NCBI RefSeq assembly: GCF_037152535.1
Contig: NZ_JBBCMA010000001.1
Span: 1,550,001-1,614,000 of the forward strand
Direction: 5' to 3'
From: Leclercia sp. AS011
GTDB lineage: Bacteria; Pseudomonadota; Gammaproteobacteria; Enterobacterales; Enterobacteriaceae
Length of the DNA stretch: 64,000 nt
Of this stretch, positions 17,732 to 30,013 are shown piece by piece. The position numbers and the translations under genes were made by a program. Within the stretch, counting starts at the first letter, position 1, and each line of letters starts with the position of its first letter. The notes beneath the pieces are model-generated. The model saw nothing but the letters and a program-made list of their open reading frames with translations, was not told where the DNA came from and did not search any database.

Positions 17732-18445
17732 TTATCCCTGCACCAGAGAGGTGATGCGCTCCAGGGGAACGGCAGGCCACAGACTGCCCTGCATGGCGCT
17801 GAAGCCAAAAGCCGACAGCCGCTGCAGGGCAACGTCGTCGTCCACGCCGGCGACCATCAACGACTGACAGTAAGGCGAAACCTGAGTCATGATCGCCCCT
17901 AATAACAGTTCAAATGTATTATCTGTTAAATGCTGTTGAATAAAGTTTTTATCCAGCGCCACGCGTTTAAACATGCCATCAAAAATGGCTTTGGTGGAGG
18001 CATCTCCGGCACCGAAATTGCCAAGCACCAGCGGAAAACGCAGGGCAAAGTCCATCAGCGCCGTATTCATATTGCCTTTATTCAGATCGGGATAATTCTC
18101 ATTAATAGTAAACTCCAGCCATGGATGCTGTTCACATATTGAAACACCATTTTGATCCATGAGCAGGTATTCGACAATTGTCGGTGAAATATTTATCCAG
18201 GCCGTGAGCTGTTGCTGAATAAAAAAGAGTTTGCAGCTGTCGAGCATCGCCAGCTGTTCCTGAAACAGCATCAGCTCTTGCTCAGGGGAGAGATACGGAC
18301 GCACCAGCTCGGTCGGAATGCGGACCTGGTTGTCCACCCCAACAAAGTTCACGACTATTTCAAGGCCTGTCAGCGCACCTGAATCATGCCGTGCAGGCAG
18401 TAATAACAATTCAGACTGATAAGCAATATCCAGCATCACAATCAT
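17732..18445 (-). CDS. ydiV: YdiV, degenerate EAL-domain anti-FlhDC factor
   Basis: The 237-residue protein matches YdiV/RflP, an EAL-like protein without phosphodiesterase activity. It binds FlhD to block FlhD4C2 activation of flagellar genes and directs it to ClpXP. The catalytic EAL signature is replaced by LEIVVNF near residue 28, and the usual metal-binding acidic residues are largely missing, consistent with loss of c-di-GMP hydrolysis. It is leftward and 61 nt upstream of selO, as in K-12, so the pair may be cotranscribed. The 287 bp upstream are AT-rich and gene-free. Confidence 0.92.
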   Translation of the reverse strand: MIVMLDIAYQSELLLLPARHDSGALTGLEIVVNFVGVDNQVRIPTELVRPYLSPEQELMLFQEQLAMLDSCKLFFIQQQLTAWINISPTIVEYLLMDQNGVSICEQHPWLEFTINENYPDLNKGNMNTALMDFALRFPLVLGNFGAGDASTKAIFDGMFKRVALDKNFIQQHLTDNTFELLLGAIMTQVSPYCQSLMVAGVDDDVALQRLSAFGFSAMQGSLWPAVPLERITSLVQG

Positions 18446-18702
18446 GGCGTCCGACCCGGTTTAAAAACGATACAAGACATCCTGAAACATATGCTGAAGC
18501 AATTCAACTTTATGGATTTTAATAAGATTAATTTCATTCGTTCCATTAAATATTCGGAATTTCCTTAGTCCTGAAATAATCTTATCCTGGATACCGCTTA
18601 ATAGCCAGTTATCACTAACTACCAGAATTGCATCAAATTAATTCAGCGGCTAAGCAATTCTTATCAATTAAAGCCGGCTAACTAATACCATTTCGGATGA
18701 AA

Positions 18703-18729
18703 GAGAATGTCGCGCCGGGCGGCGCGACA
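18703..18729 (-). terminator. Hairpin terminator of nlpC
   Basis: A perfect 9-bp stem, TGTCGCGCC (18708-18716) and GGCGCGACA (18721-18729), starts 4 nt after the nlpC stop. A moderately T-rich sequence (TTCTCTTT) follows when read leftwards. Confidence 0.7.
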
Positions 18730-18732
18730 GGA

Positions 18733-19197
18733 TTATATACGTCGGGCCTGCCAGAAATTCTTGCGCCAGTAGACGTTATTGAGGGAGGAGCGCATCACGC
18801 CGCGGCTGGTGGAGGCATGAATAAACTGATTATCGGTATCGTATATCCCGACGTGCAGCCCGCTTTCGCCGGAGCCGGTTTTAAAGAACACCAGATCGCC
18901 CGGGAGCAGCTCATCTTTATCGATTTCGGTGCCAATCGTCGCCTGCTGACGCGTTTCGCGCGGTAGCTGCAACGCAAACTGGTCGCGGAAGGTCAACAGC
19001 ACAAATCCCGAACAATCAATCCCGCCACGGGACATGCCGCCGTAGCGATACGGGGTGCCGCTCCAGTGATGCAGCTGATCGTTGAGCCCTGCAATCACGG
19101 CGATAGAATCAGACAGCCGCGCGTTAGGTGGCGGTGCGCGATGGCTGCTGCATCCTGCAAGAAATAGCGCGGCCACAAGAAGAAAACAGAATCGCAT
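18733..19197 (-). CDS. nlpC: NlpC/P60-family lipoprotein endopeptidase
   Basis: The 154-residue lipoprotein has signal peptide MRFCFLLVAALFLAGC and lipobox LAGC with Cys16 lipidated. The NlpC/P60 cysteine peptidase domain follows, with catalytic Cys62 in GIDCSGFV, His115 in GLHVGIYD and a third polar residue at His127 (FIHAST). Family members cleave the gamma-D-Glu-mDAP bond of peptidoglycan peptides; E. coli NlpC itself is little studied. It lies leftward just after btuD, with 72 nt between them, as in K-12. Confidence 0.95.
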   Translation of the reverse strand: MRFCFLLVAALFLAGCSSHRAPPPNARLSDSIAVIAGLNDQLHHWSGTPYRYGGMSRGGIDCSGFVLLTFRDQFALQLPRETRQQATIGTEIDKDELLPGDLVFFKTGSGESGLHVGIYDTDNQFIHASTSRGVMRSSLNNVYWRKNFWQARRI

Positions 19198-19269
19198 TCC
19201 TGACGAATCCTCTGATTTTTTGTGCTTTCCGTAATTTAGCCTGTGAATATGTCGCGACGCAACAAGCGG

Positions 19270-20025
19270 CTATTCCTGAGAAGTCGAAATGATCATTCTG
19301 TGACCTTCGATATCCAGACGGCGGAACGGCATGTCGTAGGCTTTTGCCAGATTTGGCGGCGTCAGCACGCTGTCGCGCGTGCCGCTGGCAATCAGCTGAC
19401 CCTGCTTCAGCAGCCAGACGCGATGGGCGTGGCGCAGCGTATGGTTTAGATCGTGACTGCTCATCACCACCGCAATTCCCTGCCGGGACAGTGCGCTTAA
19501 CAGCCGGTCGAGCGCAACCTGTTGGGCAACGTCGAGGCTGGTCATCGGTTCGTCCAGCAACAGGAGCTGGCCGTGCGGACTGGCACCCGGGTGAATTTGC
19601 AGGATAACCGCGGCCAGCCGCACGCGCTGCCACTCCCCACCGGAGAGCTGGCTGACGTGGCGCGAGAGCTTATCTTCGATACCCAACGCTCCCGCCACCT
19701 CACTGAGCAGCGCTTTTTGCTGATTGTCATGCTGATGCAGCGTCAGATAGTGCCAGACCGGCATGGCGAAGGGCGCGGTCTGCTGCTGGGCCAGATACGC
19801 CCTGCGGCAAGCCAACGAAGCAGGAGACCAGCGGGAGAGCGATTCGCCCTGCAACAGGATGTCGCCCTGTCCGGTACTCAGCCCGGCCATGCGTGCCAGC
19901 AGTGTGCTTTTACCTGCCCCGTTCGGGCCAACCAGGTGCAGGATCTCTCCCGCATTCACCTGGGCGGTAAGCGGCTGCAGACGCCCGGCTTCGGCCACGC
20001 CATTGAGCTGCATCAGAACCGACAT
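19270..20025 (-). CDS. btuD: Vitamin B12 ABC transporter ATPase BtuD
   Basis: The 251-residue ABC ATPase powers cobalamin import through BtuC with BtuF. It contains Walker [10 protein letters not shown], signature [12 protein letters not shown], Walker [13 protein letters not shown] and H-loop SSHDLNH, all intact. Its ATG shares its first base (20025) with the last base of the btuE stop, indicating translational coupling. Length and start match K-12 BtuD. Confidence 0.97.
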   Translation of the reverse strand: MSVLMQLNGVAEAGRLQPLTAQVNAGEILHLVGPNGAGKSTLLARMAGLSTGQGDILLQGESLSRWSPASLACRRAYLAQQQTAPFAMPVWHYLTLHQHDNQQKALLSEVAGALGIEDKLSRHVSQLSGGEWQRVRLAAVILQIHPGASPHGQLLLLDEPMTSLDVAQQVALDRLLSALSRQGIAVVMSSHDLNHTLRHAHRVWLLKQGQLIASGTRDSVLTPPNLAKAYDMPFRRLDIEGHRMIISTSQE

Positions 20026-20576
20026 TACTTCGCCAGCGCCAGCTTGATCGCTTCCATCAGGATCGGATCTTCAGGGGTCATATCCGGCGCAAAACGCTGG
20101 ACCACTTCACCATCACGGCCAATCAGGAATTTTTCGAAATTCCACAAGATGTCATCAGGGTACAGCGGCGCACGGCCTTTGCTCGCCAGGCGCTCATAAA
20201 AACCGCTGCTTTCAGGGGCAACCGCCACCGGGGCGGCGGCAATCAGTTTCTGATACAGGGGATGACGCGCTTCACCATTGACGTCGATTTTGCTGAACAT
20301 CGGGAAGGTGATGCCATAGGTGGTGCTGCAGAAGGTTTTGATCTCTTCTTCGCTACCTGGCTCCTGCCCGAGGAACTGGTTGCACGGGAAACCGAGCACG
20401 GTAAAACCGTCCTTTTCCCAGGCTTTATGGATGTTTTCGAGCTGCTCATACTGCGGCGTCAGGCCGCATTTCGATGCCACGTTCACCACCAGCAGCACCT
20501 TGCCTTTATAGTCTTCAAGGGTGGTGGTTTTGCCATCAATGGTCGTCACTTCGGTGTTCAGAATATCGTTCGGCAT
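20025..20576 (-). CDS. btuE: Thioredoxin/glutathione-type peroxidase BtuE
   Basis: The 183-residue glutathione-peroxidase-fold protein has peroxidatic Cys37 in [13 protein letters not shown]. Gln ([13 protein letters not shown]) and Trp (WNFEKFL) residues are at the usual positions of the catalytic tetrad, and Cys in FPCNQF is the likely resolving residue. In E. coli it reduces peroxides using thioredoxin and is not needed for B12 transport, despite sitting between btuC and btuD. It lies 36 nt after btuC. Confidence 0.96.
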   Translation of the reverse strand: MPNDILNTEVTTIDGKTTTLEDYKGKVLLVVNVASKCGLTPQYEQLENIHKAWEKDGFTVLGFPCNQFLGQEPGSEEEIKTFCSTTYGITFPMFSKIDVNGEARHPLYQKLIAAAPVAVAPESSGFYERLASKGRAPLYPDDILWNFEKFLIGRDGEVVQRFAPDMTPEDPILMEAIKLALAK

Positions 20577-20612
20577 AGCATTCTCTCAGGTTATGGTTCA
20601 GATGGGCTGTAC

Positions 20613-21593
20613 TTAACGTCCGGCTTTTAAGAGTAGCCAGATAAACACGGGCGCGCCCAGCGTTGCGGTCACCACCCCAATGGGCAGCTCCGCAGCGTTG
20701 AGCGCCAGGCGCGCGATAATATCCGCGAAAAGCAGCGCTGCGCCGCCTGTTACCGCCGCTGCGGGCAATAACAGCCGGTGATCGGTAATACCACACAAAC
20801 GCAGCATATGGGGAATGACAAGGCCGATAAATCCAATAGCGCCAGCCAATGCCACGCTCACGCCCACCATCCAGCCGATGGCAACCACCAGCGTGTTGCG
20901 CCAGAAAGTGAGCGGTAAACCGAGCTGGCGGGCCGAAATCTCCCCCAGCACCAGAATGTTCAGCGGTGATGCCTGAAAACAGGACCAGACGATAGCGGGT
21001 GCAAGCAGCAGCATCAGCCAGCCCTGACCCCAGTCCACGCCGCCGAAGCCGCCCATCATCCAGTACATCAGCTGGCGCAGATCGAAGGCGGTAGAGAAGT
21101 AGACCGCCCAGGTCATCAGGGCGCTACAGATGATCCCCAGCGCCACCCCGGCCAGCAGCAGGCGGCTCACGGAGAGGTGACGGCGGGCGAAACGCAGCAA
21201 AATGAGAGTGATGATCAGCGCCCCGGCGATGGCGCAGAGGCTTAAACTCCAGCCCGATAGCGCCCCGCCGCCGAGCATCACGGCGGTAATCAGTCCTACC
21301 CCGGCCCCGTTTGACACGCCCAGTAATCCAGGCTCCGCCAGCGGGTTGTCGAACAGCGCCTGCATGATGGTCCCGCTGAGCGCCAGCGCCGCGCCCACCA
21401 GCACCACTGCCAGGGTGCGCGGCAGGCGGATCTGCCAGATAAACAAATCCCCACGGGGCGTAAACCACGCCTCAGGCCCAATCCACCGATCGCCAGCGCA
21501 CAGGCTCAACCCCAGCGCGATAACCAGCGCCAGTATCAGAAAGAGCAATTTACGCAGATCGGAACGGTACTGCTGACGGGCAAATTCGGGCAT
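20613..21593 (-). CDS. btuC: Vitamin B12 ABC transporter permease BtuC
   Basis: The 326-residue FecCD-family permease has ten transmembrane helices and two copies form the cobalamin channel. Motifs include [20 protein letters not shown] near residue 40 and [19 protein letters not shown] near residue 235. The C-terminal [19 protein letters not shown] matches K-12 BtuC. I chose the ATG at 21593 ([12 protein letters not shown]), which aligns with the K-12 N-terminus. ATGs at 21602-21653 are possible but would add up to 20 non-conserved residues and reach back towards the ihfA terminator. Confidence 0.95.
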   Translation of the reverse strand: MPEFARQQYRSDLRKLLFLILALVIALGLSLCAGDRWIGPEAWFTPRGDLFIWQIRLPRTLAVVLVGAALALSGTIMQALFDNPLAEPGLLGVSNGAGVGLITAVMLGGGALSGWSLSLCAIAGALIITLILLRFARRHLSVSRLLLAGVALGIICSALMTWAVYFSTAFDLRQLMYWMMGGFGGVDWGQGWLMLLLAPAIVWSCFQASPLNILVLGEISARQLGLPLTFWRNTLVVAIGWMVGVSVALAGAIGFIGLVIPHMLRLCGITDHRLLLPAAAVTGGAALLFADIIARLALNAAELPIGVVTATLGAPVFIWLLLKAGR

Positions 21594-21654
21594 CGGAGTC
21601 ATTTTGCGGATGAATGATGTAACTGATTTTACGGTGGGTTTACAGTAGCGCAAA

Positions 21655-21683
21655 GAAAAAAGGCCGCATCAGCGGCCTTTTTG
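21655..21683 (-). terminator. Terminator of ihfA
   Basis: AAAAAGGCCGC (21657-21667), ATCA and GCGGCCTTTTT (21672-21682) form a bidirectional-looking hairpin with T-runs on both strands. It lies between ihfA and btuC, which are both leftward. Confidence 0.85.
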
Positions 21684-21694
21684 GTTAGATCATA

Positions 21695-21994
21695 TCACTC
21701 TGCTTTGGGTGAGGCGTTTTCGACACGGCTTTTTAACTTCTGGCCGGGTCTGAAGGTCACCACGCGGCGAGCTGTAATGGGAATATCCTCACCCGTTTTC
21801 GGGTTACGGCCCGGACGTTGATTCTTGTCGCGCAAATCAAAGTTACCAAAGCCGGAGAGTTTTACCTGCTCACCATTTTCCAGAGCGCGACGGATCTCTT
21901 CGAAAAACAGCTCAACCAGCTCTTTGGCATCCCGTTTGCTAAGCCCAAGCTTATCAAACAGATATTCGGACATTTCAGCTTTTGTAAGCGCCAT
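21695..21994 (-). CDS. ihfA: Integration host factor subunit alpha
   Basis: The 99-residue DNABII protein pairs with IhfB and bends DNA sharply at specific sites. The beta-arm region [19 protein letters not shown] near residue 60 carries the Pro65-type intercalating proline. The sequence is practically the K-12 protein. It starts 4 nt after the pheT stop, as the last gene of the pheMST-ihfA unit. IHF itself should act at the sigma-54 astC promoter in this window, by inference. Confidence 0.98.
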   Translation of the reverse strand: MALTKAEMSEYLFDKLGLSKRDAKELVELFFEEIRRALENGEQVKLSGFGNFDLRDKNQRPGRNPKTGEDIPITARRVVTFRPGQKLKSRVENASPKAE

Positions 21995-21998
21995 AGGT

Positions 21999-24386
21999 TC
22001 AATCCCTCAATGATGCCTGGAATCGCTCTTTTAATGCCTCTACACATTTGGCGACGGTAGCGGCAATCTCCTCTTCTTCGAGTGTACGGCTGGTATCCTG
22101 AAGGATCAGGCTGATAGCAAGGCTCTTGAAGCCCTCTGCTACGCCCTTGCCGCGGTACACGTCAAATAAGTTTACGCCAACTACCTGATTTACGCCAACT
22201 TTCTTACATTCGGCCAAAATATCTGCTGCGGGCACATTTTCGGCCACCACAACGGCGATATCACGACGGTTCGCAGGGAAGCGGGAAATGTCTTGAGCCT
22301 GAGGAATGACGCGGTCTGCGACCTTGTTCCACTCCAGTTCAAACGCCAGCGTGCGACCGTTGAGATCCAGCTTGCGCTCCAGCTCCGGGTGCACAACACC
22401 AATGAAACCAACGCGTTCACCTTTCAGATAAATCGCGGCACTCTGGCCCGGATGCAGGGCTGGAATGGCTTCAGCACGGAACTCAATTTCAGACAATTTA
22501 CCGGTCAGATCCAGCACCGACTCCAGGTCACCCTTCAGGTCGTAGAAATCAACGCTGTTTTTGCTCAGATCCCAGTGTTCTTCATAGCGGTTACCGCAGA
22601 TGGCCCCCGCCAGCATCAGATCCTGACGGATGCCGAGGCTAGCCTGGGTGTCCGGCACAAAGCGCAGACCGGTTTCAAAGATGCGCACGCGGCTCTGCTG
22701 ACGGTTCTGGTTATAGACGATGGTGCTCAGCAGACCGGTCAGCAGCGACAGACGCATGGCGGACATTTCGCTGGAGATTGGGCTTGGCAGAATTAAGGCT
22801 TCCTGGCCCGGGTGGATCAGCTGCTGCACTTTCGGGTCAACGAAACTGTAGGTGATCACTTCCTGATAACCTTTGTCATTGAGCATGGTTTTCACACGCT
22901 TCAGCGAGAGGTCGGCTTCACGATGGGTGCCCATCACCAGCCCAGCCTGCACCGGCTCATCAGGAATGTTGTTGTAGCCGTAAACGCGGGCCACTTCTTC
23001 CACCAGATCTTCTTCGATCTCCATATCGAAACGCCAGCTCGGCGCTACGGCGGTCCATTGGTCCTGACCTTCGGTCACTTCACAGCCCAGACGACGCAGA
23101 ATGTCGCTCACCTGCGCATCGGCAATGTGATAACCAATCAGGCGATCCAGCTTGCTGCGACGCAGGGTGATGGTGGCAGGCTTCGGCAGATGCGCTTCGC
23201 TGGTGACATCGATAACCGGACCGGCTTCGCCGCCGCAGATGTCGATCAGCAGGCGAGTCGCACGTTCCATCGCTTTGTACTGCAGGGCCGGATCCACGCC
23301 GCGCTCATAGCGGTGAGACGCATCGGTATGCAGGCCATGACGACGGGCGCGACCGGTAATGGACAGTGGGCTGAAGAAAGCGCACTCCAGCAGCACGTTC
23401 TGGGTTTCATCGTTCACGCCGGAGTGGTCGCCGCCGAAGATACCGCCCATCGCCAGCGCTTTGCCGTGATCGGCAATCACCAGGGTGTCGGCATTCAGTT
23501 TGGCTTCGCTGCCGTCCAGAAGAACCAGCATTTCGCCCTCTTTCGCCATGCGCACGACGATCCCGCCTTCGATACGATCTTTATCGAACGCGTGCATCGG
23601 CTGTCCCAGCTCCAGCAGGACGTAGTTGGTCACGTCAACCACCGCATCGAGGGAGCGAATGCCGCAGCGACGCAGCTTCTCTTTCATCCACAGCGGGGTG
23701 GGTGCCTTAACGTTGATCCCCTTCACCACGCGGCCCAGGTAGCGCGGACAGGCGTCAGCGGCTTCAACCTGAATTGGCAGGGTGTCGGCGATGGTGGACG
23801 CCACTGGCGCGATCTCAGGCGCGTTCAGTTCGGTCTGGTTCAGTACCGCCACGTCGCGGGCCACGCCGATGATGCCTAAGCAGTCGGCACGGTTTGGGGT
23901 AACGCTGATCTCGATGGTGTTGTCATCGAGCTTCAGGTATTCACGCAGGTCGGTGCCAATTGGCGCATCCGCTGGCAGCTCAATGATGCCGGAGTGATCG
24001 TCGGAAATACCCAACTCGGAGAACGAGCACAGCATGCCTTCAGACGGCTCGCCGCGCAGTTTCGCCGCTTTAATTTTGAAATCGCCCGGCAGCACCGCAC
24101 CGACGGTCGCCACGGCCACTTTCAGGCCCTGACGGCAGTTTGCCGCGCCGCAGACGATATCGAGCAGGCGTTCGCCGCCCACGTTAACTTTGGTAACACG
24201 CAGTTTGTCTGCGTTCGGGTGCTGACCGCACTCCACCACTTCACCCACGACCACGCCGTTAAAGGCGCCAGCAACCGGCTCAACGCCGTCCACTTCCAGG
24301 CCCGCCATGGTGATCTGGTTAGAGAGCGCCTCGCTGTCGAGCTCGGTGTTCACCCATTCGCGTAACCACAGTTCACTGAATTTCAT
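21999..24386 (-). CDS. pheT: Phenylalanyl-tRNA synthetase beta subunit
   Basis: The 795-residue beta chain of the (alpha-beta)2 enzyme has an N-terminal OB-fold tRNA-binding domain (about 40-150, [12 protein letters not shown]). The B3/B4 editing domain that removes mischarged Tyr includes [16 protein letters not shown] near residue 260. The B5 region and the catalytic-like core follow, and a C-terminal anticodon-binding FDX-ACB domain (about 700-795) completes the protein. The length equals K-12. It lies 15 nt after pheS in the same operon. Confidence 0.98.
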   Translation of the reverse strand: MKFSELWLREWVNTELDSEALSNQITMAGLEVDGVEPVAGAFNGVVVGEVVECGQHPNADKLRVTKVNVGGERLLDIVCGAANCRQGLKVAVATVGAVLPGDFKIKAAKLRGEPSEGMLCSFSELGISDDHSGIIELPADAPIGTDLREYLKLDDNTIEISVTPNRADCLGIIGVARDVAVLNQTELNAPEIAPVASTIADTLPIQVEAADACPRYLGRVVKGINVKAPTPLWMKEKLRRCGIRSLDAVVDVTNYVLLELGQPMHAFDKDRIEGGIVVRMAKEGEMLVLLDGSEAKLNADTLVIADHGKALAMGGIFGGDHSGVNDETQNVLLECAFFSPLSITGRARRHGLHTDASHRYERGVDPALQYKAMERATRLLIDICGGEAGPVIDVTSEAHLPKPATITLRRSKLDRLIGYHIADAQVSDILRRLGCEVTEGQDQWTAVAPSWRFDMEIEEDLVEEVARVYGYNNIPDEPVQAGLVMGTHREADLSLKRVKTMLNDKGYQEVITYSFVDPKVQQLIHPGQEALILPSPISSEMSAMRLSLLTGLLSTIVYNQNRQQSRVRIFETGLRFVPDTQASLGIRQDLMLAGAICGNRYEEHWDLSKNSVDFYDLKGDLESVLDLTGKLSEIEFRAEAIPALHPGQSAAIYLKGERVGFIGVVHPELERKLDLNGRTLAFELEWNKVADRVIPQAQDISRFPANRRDIAVVVAENVPAADILAECKKVGVNQVVGVNLFDVYRGKGVAEGFKSLAISLILQDTSRTLEEEEIAATVAKCVEALKERFQASLRD

Positions 24387-24401
24387 TGTTCTGTCCTGCC
24401 C

Positions 24402-25478
<1,077 letters not shown>

Positions 25479-25499
25479 TCACGCGCTAGCCTCCTGATG

Positions 25500-25544
25500 T
25501 CAGGTGCTAAAGTAAAAGAAGAAGCGGAAAATAGCAGCATTCAT
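25500..25544 (-). CDS. pheM: pheST leader peptide PheM
   Basis: A 14-residue leader peptide is encoded: [14 protein letters not shown], identical to K-12 PheM. It contains five Phe codons, three of them consecutive. Ribosome stalling at these codons when Phe-tRNA-Phe is scarce favours the antiterminator and so pheST expression. It is too short for standard gene calling but is certain from sequence and context. Confidence 0.95.
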
Positions 25545-25633
25545 GCTTGCATTACCTTGTGTGGTAAGGGACCTAACGCCTTATTGAAAAGGGTCGGCGG
25601 AAAATTGTCAACGTTTTGATGCTGTTGAAACGA

Positions 25634-25658
25634 AAAGAGGGAGCAGAGCTCCCTCTTT
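25634..25658 (-). terminator. Terminator after rplT
   Basis: A perfect 11-bp stem, AAAGAGGGAGC (25634-25644) and GCTCCCTCTTT (25648-25658), with a 3-nt loop lies 9 nt after the rplT stop. TTTTCG follows leftwards. It separates the infC-rpmI-rplT unit from pheM, probably with partial read-through. Confidence 0.8.
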
Positions 25659-25666
25659 CAACTGGC

Positions 25667-26047
<381 letters not shown>

Positions 26048-26074
26048 TTAGTAAAAAAATTAAACGTTAACGGC

Positions 26075-26296
<222 letters not shown>

Positions 26297-26368
26297 TTAA
26301 ATAAACGAAACCCAGGCGAACAAAACCTGCGAAGCCTGTCGGCTCCACAGGAATTGCTACTTGAAGGC

Positions 26369-26914
<546 letters not shown>

Positions 26915-28843
26915 TTATTCCTCCAGTTGTTGAAGACTGCGGCTGCGAATCTCTTGTTGCAGCTTCTCAATCACTTCATTTACGTCCAGGCTGCCCAGGT
27001 CTTTACCACGGCGGGTGCGAACGGCAACTTTGCCTGCTTCCACCTCTTTATCACCACAGACCAACATATACGGGACACGACGTAAAGTGTGCTCGCGGAT
27101 TTTAAAGCCAATCTTCTCATTTCTCAAGTCTGCTTTTACGCGAATGCCCGCATTTTGTAGTTTCTGCGTCAATTCTTTAACGTAATCAGCCTGAGAATCG
27201 GTAATGTTCATCACGACTACCTGCACTGGCGCAAGCCAGGTTGGGAAGAAGCCCGCGAACTCTTCGGTCAGGATGCCGATGAAGCGCTCCAGTGAACCGA
27301 GGATAGCACGGTGAATCATTACCGGCACCTGACGCTCGTTATCTTCGCCAACATAAGAGGCGCTTAAACGCTGCGGCAGGGAGAAGTCCAGCTGTACAGT
27401 ACCGCACTGCCATGCACGATCGAGACAGTCATACAGGGTAAATTCAATTTTCGGACCGTAGAATGCGCCCTCGCCCAGCTGGTATTCGAACGGAATACCG
27501 TTCTCTTCCAGCGCCACGGCGAGATCCGCCTCAGCACGATCCCAGGTCTCATCGCTACCGATACGTTTTTCCGGACGCGTTGAGAGTTTGACGACGATCT
27601 TCTCGAAGCCAAAGGTGCTGTACATATCGTAGACCATACGGATACAGGCGTTAACTTCATCACGTACCTGATCTTCAGTACAGAAGATATGCGCATCATC
27701 TTGTGTAAAGCCACGAACACGCATCAGACCGTGCAGCGCACCTGATGGCTCGTTACGGTGGCAGCTACCGAACTCCGCCATACGCAGCGGCAGATCGCGA
27801 TAGGATTTCAGACCCTGGTTAAAGATCTGAACGTGCCCCGGGCAGTTCATTGGCTTGATGCAGTATTCACGGTTCTCAGAAGAGGTGGTGAACATCGCAT
27901 CTTTGTAGTTGTCCCAGTGGCCGGTTTTTTCCCACAGCACACGGTCCATCATGAACGGGCCTTTCACTTCCTGATACTGGTACGCTTTCAGCTTGGAACG
28001 CACGAAAGTTTCCAGTTCGCGGAAGATAGTCCAGCCGTCGTTGTGCCAGAAGACCATACCCGGCGCCTCTTCCTGCATGTGATACAGGTCGAGCTGTTTA
28101 CCGATTTTACGGTGGTCGCGCTTCGCCGCTTCTTCCAGGCGTTGCAGATAGGCGTTCAACGCTTTTTTGTCTGCCCAGGCGGTACCGTAGATGCGCTGCA
28201 GCATCTTATTGTTGCTGTCGCCACGCCAGTAAGCGCCTGCGGTTTTCATCAGTTTGAAGTGATGACAGAAGCGCATGTTCGGCACGTGCGGTCCACGGCA
28301 CATGTCGATGTATTCTTCATGATGATACAAGCCAGGCTTGTCATCATGAGCAATGTTCTCGTCAAGAATAGTGACTTTGTAGTTTTCGCCACGCTTCACG
28401 AAGGTTTCACGCGCTTCGTGCCAGCTCACGGTCTTCTTGATGACGTCGTAGTTGCTCTCGGCCAGCTCATGCATACGCTTTTCGAGGGCTTCGATATCTT
28501 CCTGGGTCAGCGTGTGGTCGAGGTCAACGTCATAGTAGAAACCGTTGTCGATAACCGGGCCGATAGCCATTTTGGTGTTAGGCCACAGCTGCTTGATCGC
28601 ATGACCGAGCAGGTGAGCGCACGAGTGACGAATGATCTCCAGACCTTCTTCGTCTTTCGCGGTGATGATCGACAGCTTCGCATCGTTTTCAATTAAATCG
28701 GAAGCATCAACCAGCGTACCGTTTACGCGGCCAGCAATAGTGGCTTTCGCCAGACCCGGGCCGATATCCAGCGCAACATCCATTGGGCTGACGGCGCGGT
28801 CGAAATGGCGTTGGCTGCCATCAGGAAGAGTAATAACAGGCAT
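26915..28843 (-). CDS. thrS: Threonyl-tRNA synthetase
   Basis: The 642-residue class II synthetase has the usual domains. These are the TGS domain (1-62, [15 protein letters not shown]) and an editing domain with [12 protein letters not shown] (around residues 73-84). The catalytic core contains the zinc-ligand Cys in [10 protein letters not shown] and His in FTQDDAHIF, and the C-terminal anticodon-binding domain ends LQQLEE. In E. coli ThrRS represses its own translation by binding a tRNA-like operator in its mRNA leader; the corresponding leader lies at about 28844-29040. It heads the thrS-infC-rpmI-rplT cluster. Confidence 0.98.
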   Translation of the reverse strand: MPVITLPDGSQRHFDRAVSPMDVALDIGPGLAKATIAGRVNGTLVDASDLIENDAKLSIITAKDEEGLEIIRHSCAHLLGHAIKQLWPNTKMAIGPVIDNGFYYDVDLDHTLTQEDIEALEKRMHELAESNYDVIKKTVSWHEARETFVKRGENYKVTILDENIAHDDKPGLYHHEEYIDMCRGPHVPNMRFCHHFKLMKTAGAYWRGDSNNKMLQRIYGTAWADKKALNAYLQRLEEAAKRDHRKIGKQLDLYHMQEEAPGMVFWHNDGWTIFRELETFVRSKLKAYQYQEVKGPFMMDRVLWEKTGHWDNYKDAMFTTSSENREYCIKPMNCPGHVQIFNQGLKSYRDLPLRMAEFGSCHRNEPSGALHGLMRVRGFTQDDAHIFCTEDQVRDEVNACIRMVYDMYSTFGFEKIVVKLSTRPEKRIGSDETWDRAEADLAVALEENGIPFEYQLGEGAFYGPKIEFTLYDCLDRAWQCGTVQLDFSLPQRLSASYVGEDNERQVPVMIHRAILGSLERFIGILTEEFAGFFPTWLAPVQVVVMNITDSQADYVKELTQKLQNAGIRVKADLRNEKIGFKIREHTLRRVPYMLVCGDKEVEAGKVAVRTRRGKDLGSLDVNEVIEKLQQEIRSRSLQQLEE

Positions 28844-29169
28844 TTTATGTCCTTATTTGCAGTGATGCCCCACACATAAGAGCATATGCAAAGAAAATAA
28901 TCTTTAATTTACAGTGAATTGCCAAGCCATCTGACCAACAATCGTCAAATTGGCCCGCAATCATGCACAGGATCGAAATCAGAAAAATGGCAATTTACGA
29001 TCAGCCTGATGATGGTAACACTAACGCCAGGGTGAAAACACCCTTACGGGCAGATTGAACGCGTTAGTACTTTTGCATGAGTTTAACGTGGAATTTCAAA
29101 CAGCTTCTCGCAATAGCGGGGGGGTGAGCTATTCTTGAACAGGTCCTTCAACACACTATGGGGCATATT
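28844..29169. promoter_or_regulatory. thrS leader and promoter region (gene-free)
   Basis: No gene is seen in these 326 bp. By position they contain the thrS promoter and its long regulated leader. Small hairpins occur, for example CCAA/TTGG around 28935-28953 whose loop contains ATCGTC, but I could not confidently align it with the E. coli tRNA-like operator. The right end must also carry the rightward promoter of the small gene at 29170. Confidence 0.45.
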
Positions 29170-29262
29170 ATGAACGTATCCAGCAGAACAGTCGTTATCC
29201 TCAACATTCTTTCTGCCACCGCCTTACTTGTGATTCTGGCAGAGAAGTTTCACTGGTTTTGA
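29170..29262 (+). CDS. yncL: YncL-like small membrane protein
   Basis: This 30-codon reading frame encodes one transmembrane helix, MNVSSRTVVILNILSATALL, ending EKFHWF. The first nine residues MNVSSRTVV and the aromatic C-terminus resemble E. coli YncL (31 residues, MNVSSRTVVLINF...), a single-span small protein found by small-protein surveys. A GGGG stretch 6 nt before the ATG could serve as ribosome-binding site. The function is unknown. The identification is from memory and the location next to thrS differs from what I expect in K-12, so the symbol is tentative. Confidence 0.6.
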   Translation: MNVSSRTVVILNILSATALLVILAEKFHWF

Positions 29263-29315
29263 CGCTCCTGTAGTAAACGCCTGATGCGTTAACCTCCCGA
29301 CGAAGCGCAATTATT

Positions 29316-29352
29316 CTTGTTCTTTGGTAGATGACAGCGTCCAAAGAACAAG
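29316..29352. repeat. Perfect 12-bp inverted repeat
   Basis: CTTGTTCTTTGG (29316-29327) and CCAAAGAACAAG (29341-29352) flank a 13-nt loop. No T-run follows on either strand, so it is not a standard terminator. It could be an RNA structure, a regulator site or the scar of a small element. The rest of 29263-29442 shows no gene. Confidence 0.6.
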
Positions 29353-29442
29353 GATGATAGAATGCCAACGAGTCACGTTTGTTTGCAAAACCCCACATAT
29401 ATAAACTGACGTTTTAAATATCTTTACGCCCACGACACAAAT

Positions 29443-29476
29443 AAAAAAACCGGTACATCAGAATCCGGTTTTTTTT
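29443..29476 (-). terminator. Bidirectional terminator
   Basis: AAAAAAACCGG and CCGGTTTTTTTT flank an 11-nt loop. T-runs are present on both strands. It ends the leftward secreted-protein gene and could also stop transcripts from the yncL side. Confidence 0.85.
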
Positions 29477-29524
29477 ATCGGCAACAACGGCCAGTATATC
29501 TATTTAACGTGCCTGAAGAATCAA

Positions 29525-29758
29525 TCAGGACCATTCACCGGCAACCAGTTTATGCACGTCGAACGCGTCATCCATGGATTGCCCGGTAGATTGCGAACCT
29601 GGGGCAATGTTCGAGCCGGCTTCTACATCAGAGGCTTTGGTAATGCCAATTTGTGCAGAGCTGTCACTGGCAGAGGGATATACAGAATCAGCGGCAAATG
29701 CGCCGAACGACAGTGCAGAAAGCACTATTGCTGCAGATGCAGTAATGATTTTGTTCAT
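29525..29758 (-). CDS. Small periplasmic or secreted protein, unknown
   Basis: The 77-residue protein has a clear Sec signal peptide, MNKIITASAAIVLSALSFGA, with cleavage after AFA at about residue 22. The mature part is about 55 residues, Ser- and Asp-rich, without Cys. It reads DSVYPSASDSSAQIGITKAS and ends DDAFDVHKLVAGEWS. I do not recognise the family. The gene has its own terminator at 29443-29476 and about 255 bp of AT-rich upstream DNA towards ydiY, so it is probably monocistronic. K-12 has arpB and yniD in this interval, and this protein resembles neither. Confidence 0.75.
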   Translation of the reverse strand: MNKIITASAAIVLSALSFGAFAADSVYPSASDSSAQIGITKASDVEAGSNIAPGSQSTGQSMDDAFDVHKLVAGEWS

Positions 29759-29971
29759 GATGTTTTTCTCTTACTGAATTAATACAGAACGACTTAAGGC
29801 AATATCTAACCTGTGCTGATAGTTTAGATCTGGATCACACTTTTGCCTAGTCAAAATATTTATCAATTCGTGTCAAATAAACTGAATGTTAACAAAACGG
29901 GGAATTATGGAGAGAATATGGAGATATCGGCTGCCGCTATATTTTAAAACAGTGTTTATTATTTATCAGCA

Positions 29972-30007
29972 CAAAAATTAAAAACGGGCCAATATATTAT
30001 TGGCCCG
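29972..30007 (-). terminator. Terminator of ydiY
   Basis: A perfect 10-bp stem, CGGGCCAATA (29985-29994) and TATTGGCCCG (29998-30007), is followed leftwards by TTTTTAATTTTTG, 7 nt after the ydiY stop. Confidence 0.88.
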
Positions 30008-30013
30008 CGGCAA

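Noticed and set aside
17671..17832. N-terminal extension of SelO in frame to 17832
   Set aside because: It overlaps the ydiV coding region and lacks similarity to SelO. The ATG at 17670 has a strong AGGAGGA Shine-Dalgarno.
29201..29398. 65-residue leftward frame over the YncL-like gene and inverted repeat
   Set aside because: It runs antisense to the small membrane protein and through the 12-bp inverted repeat. There is no plausible ribosome site or family.
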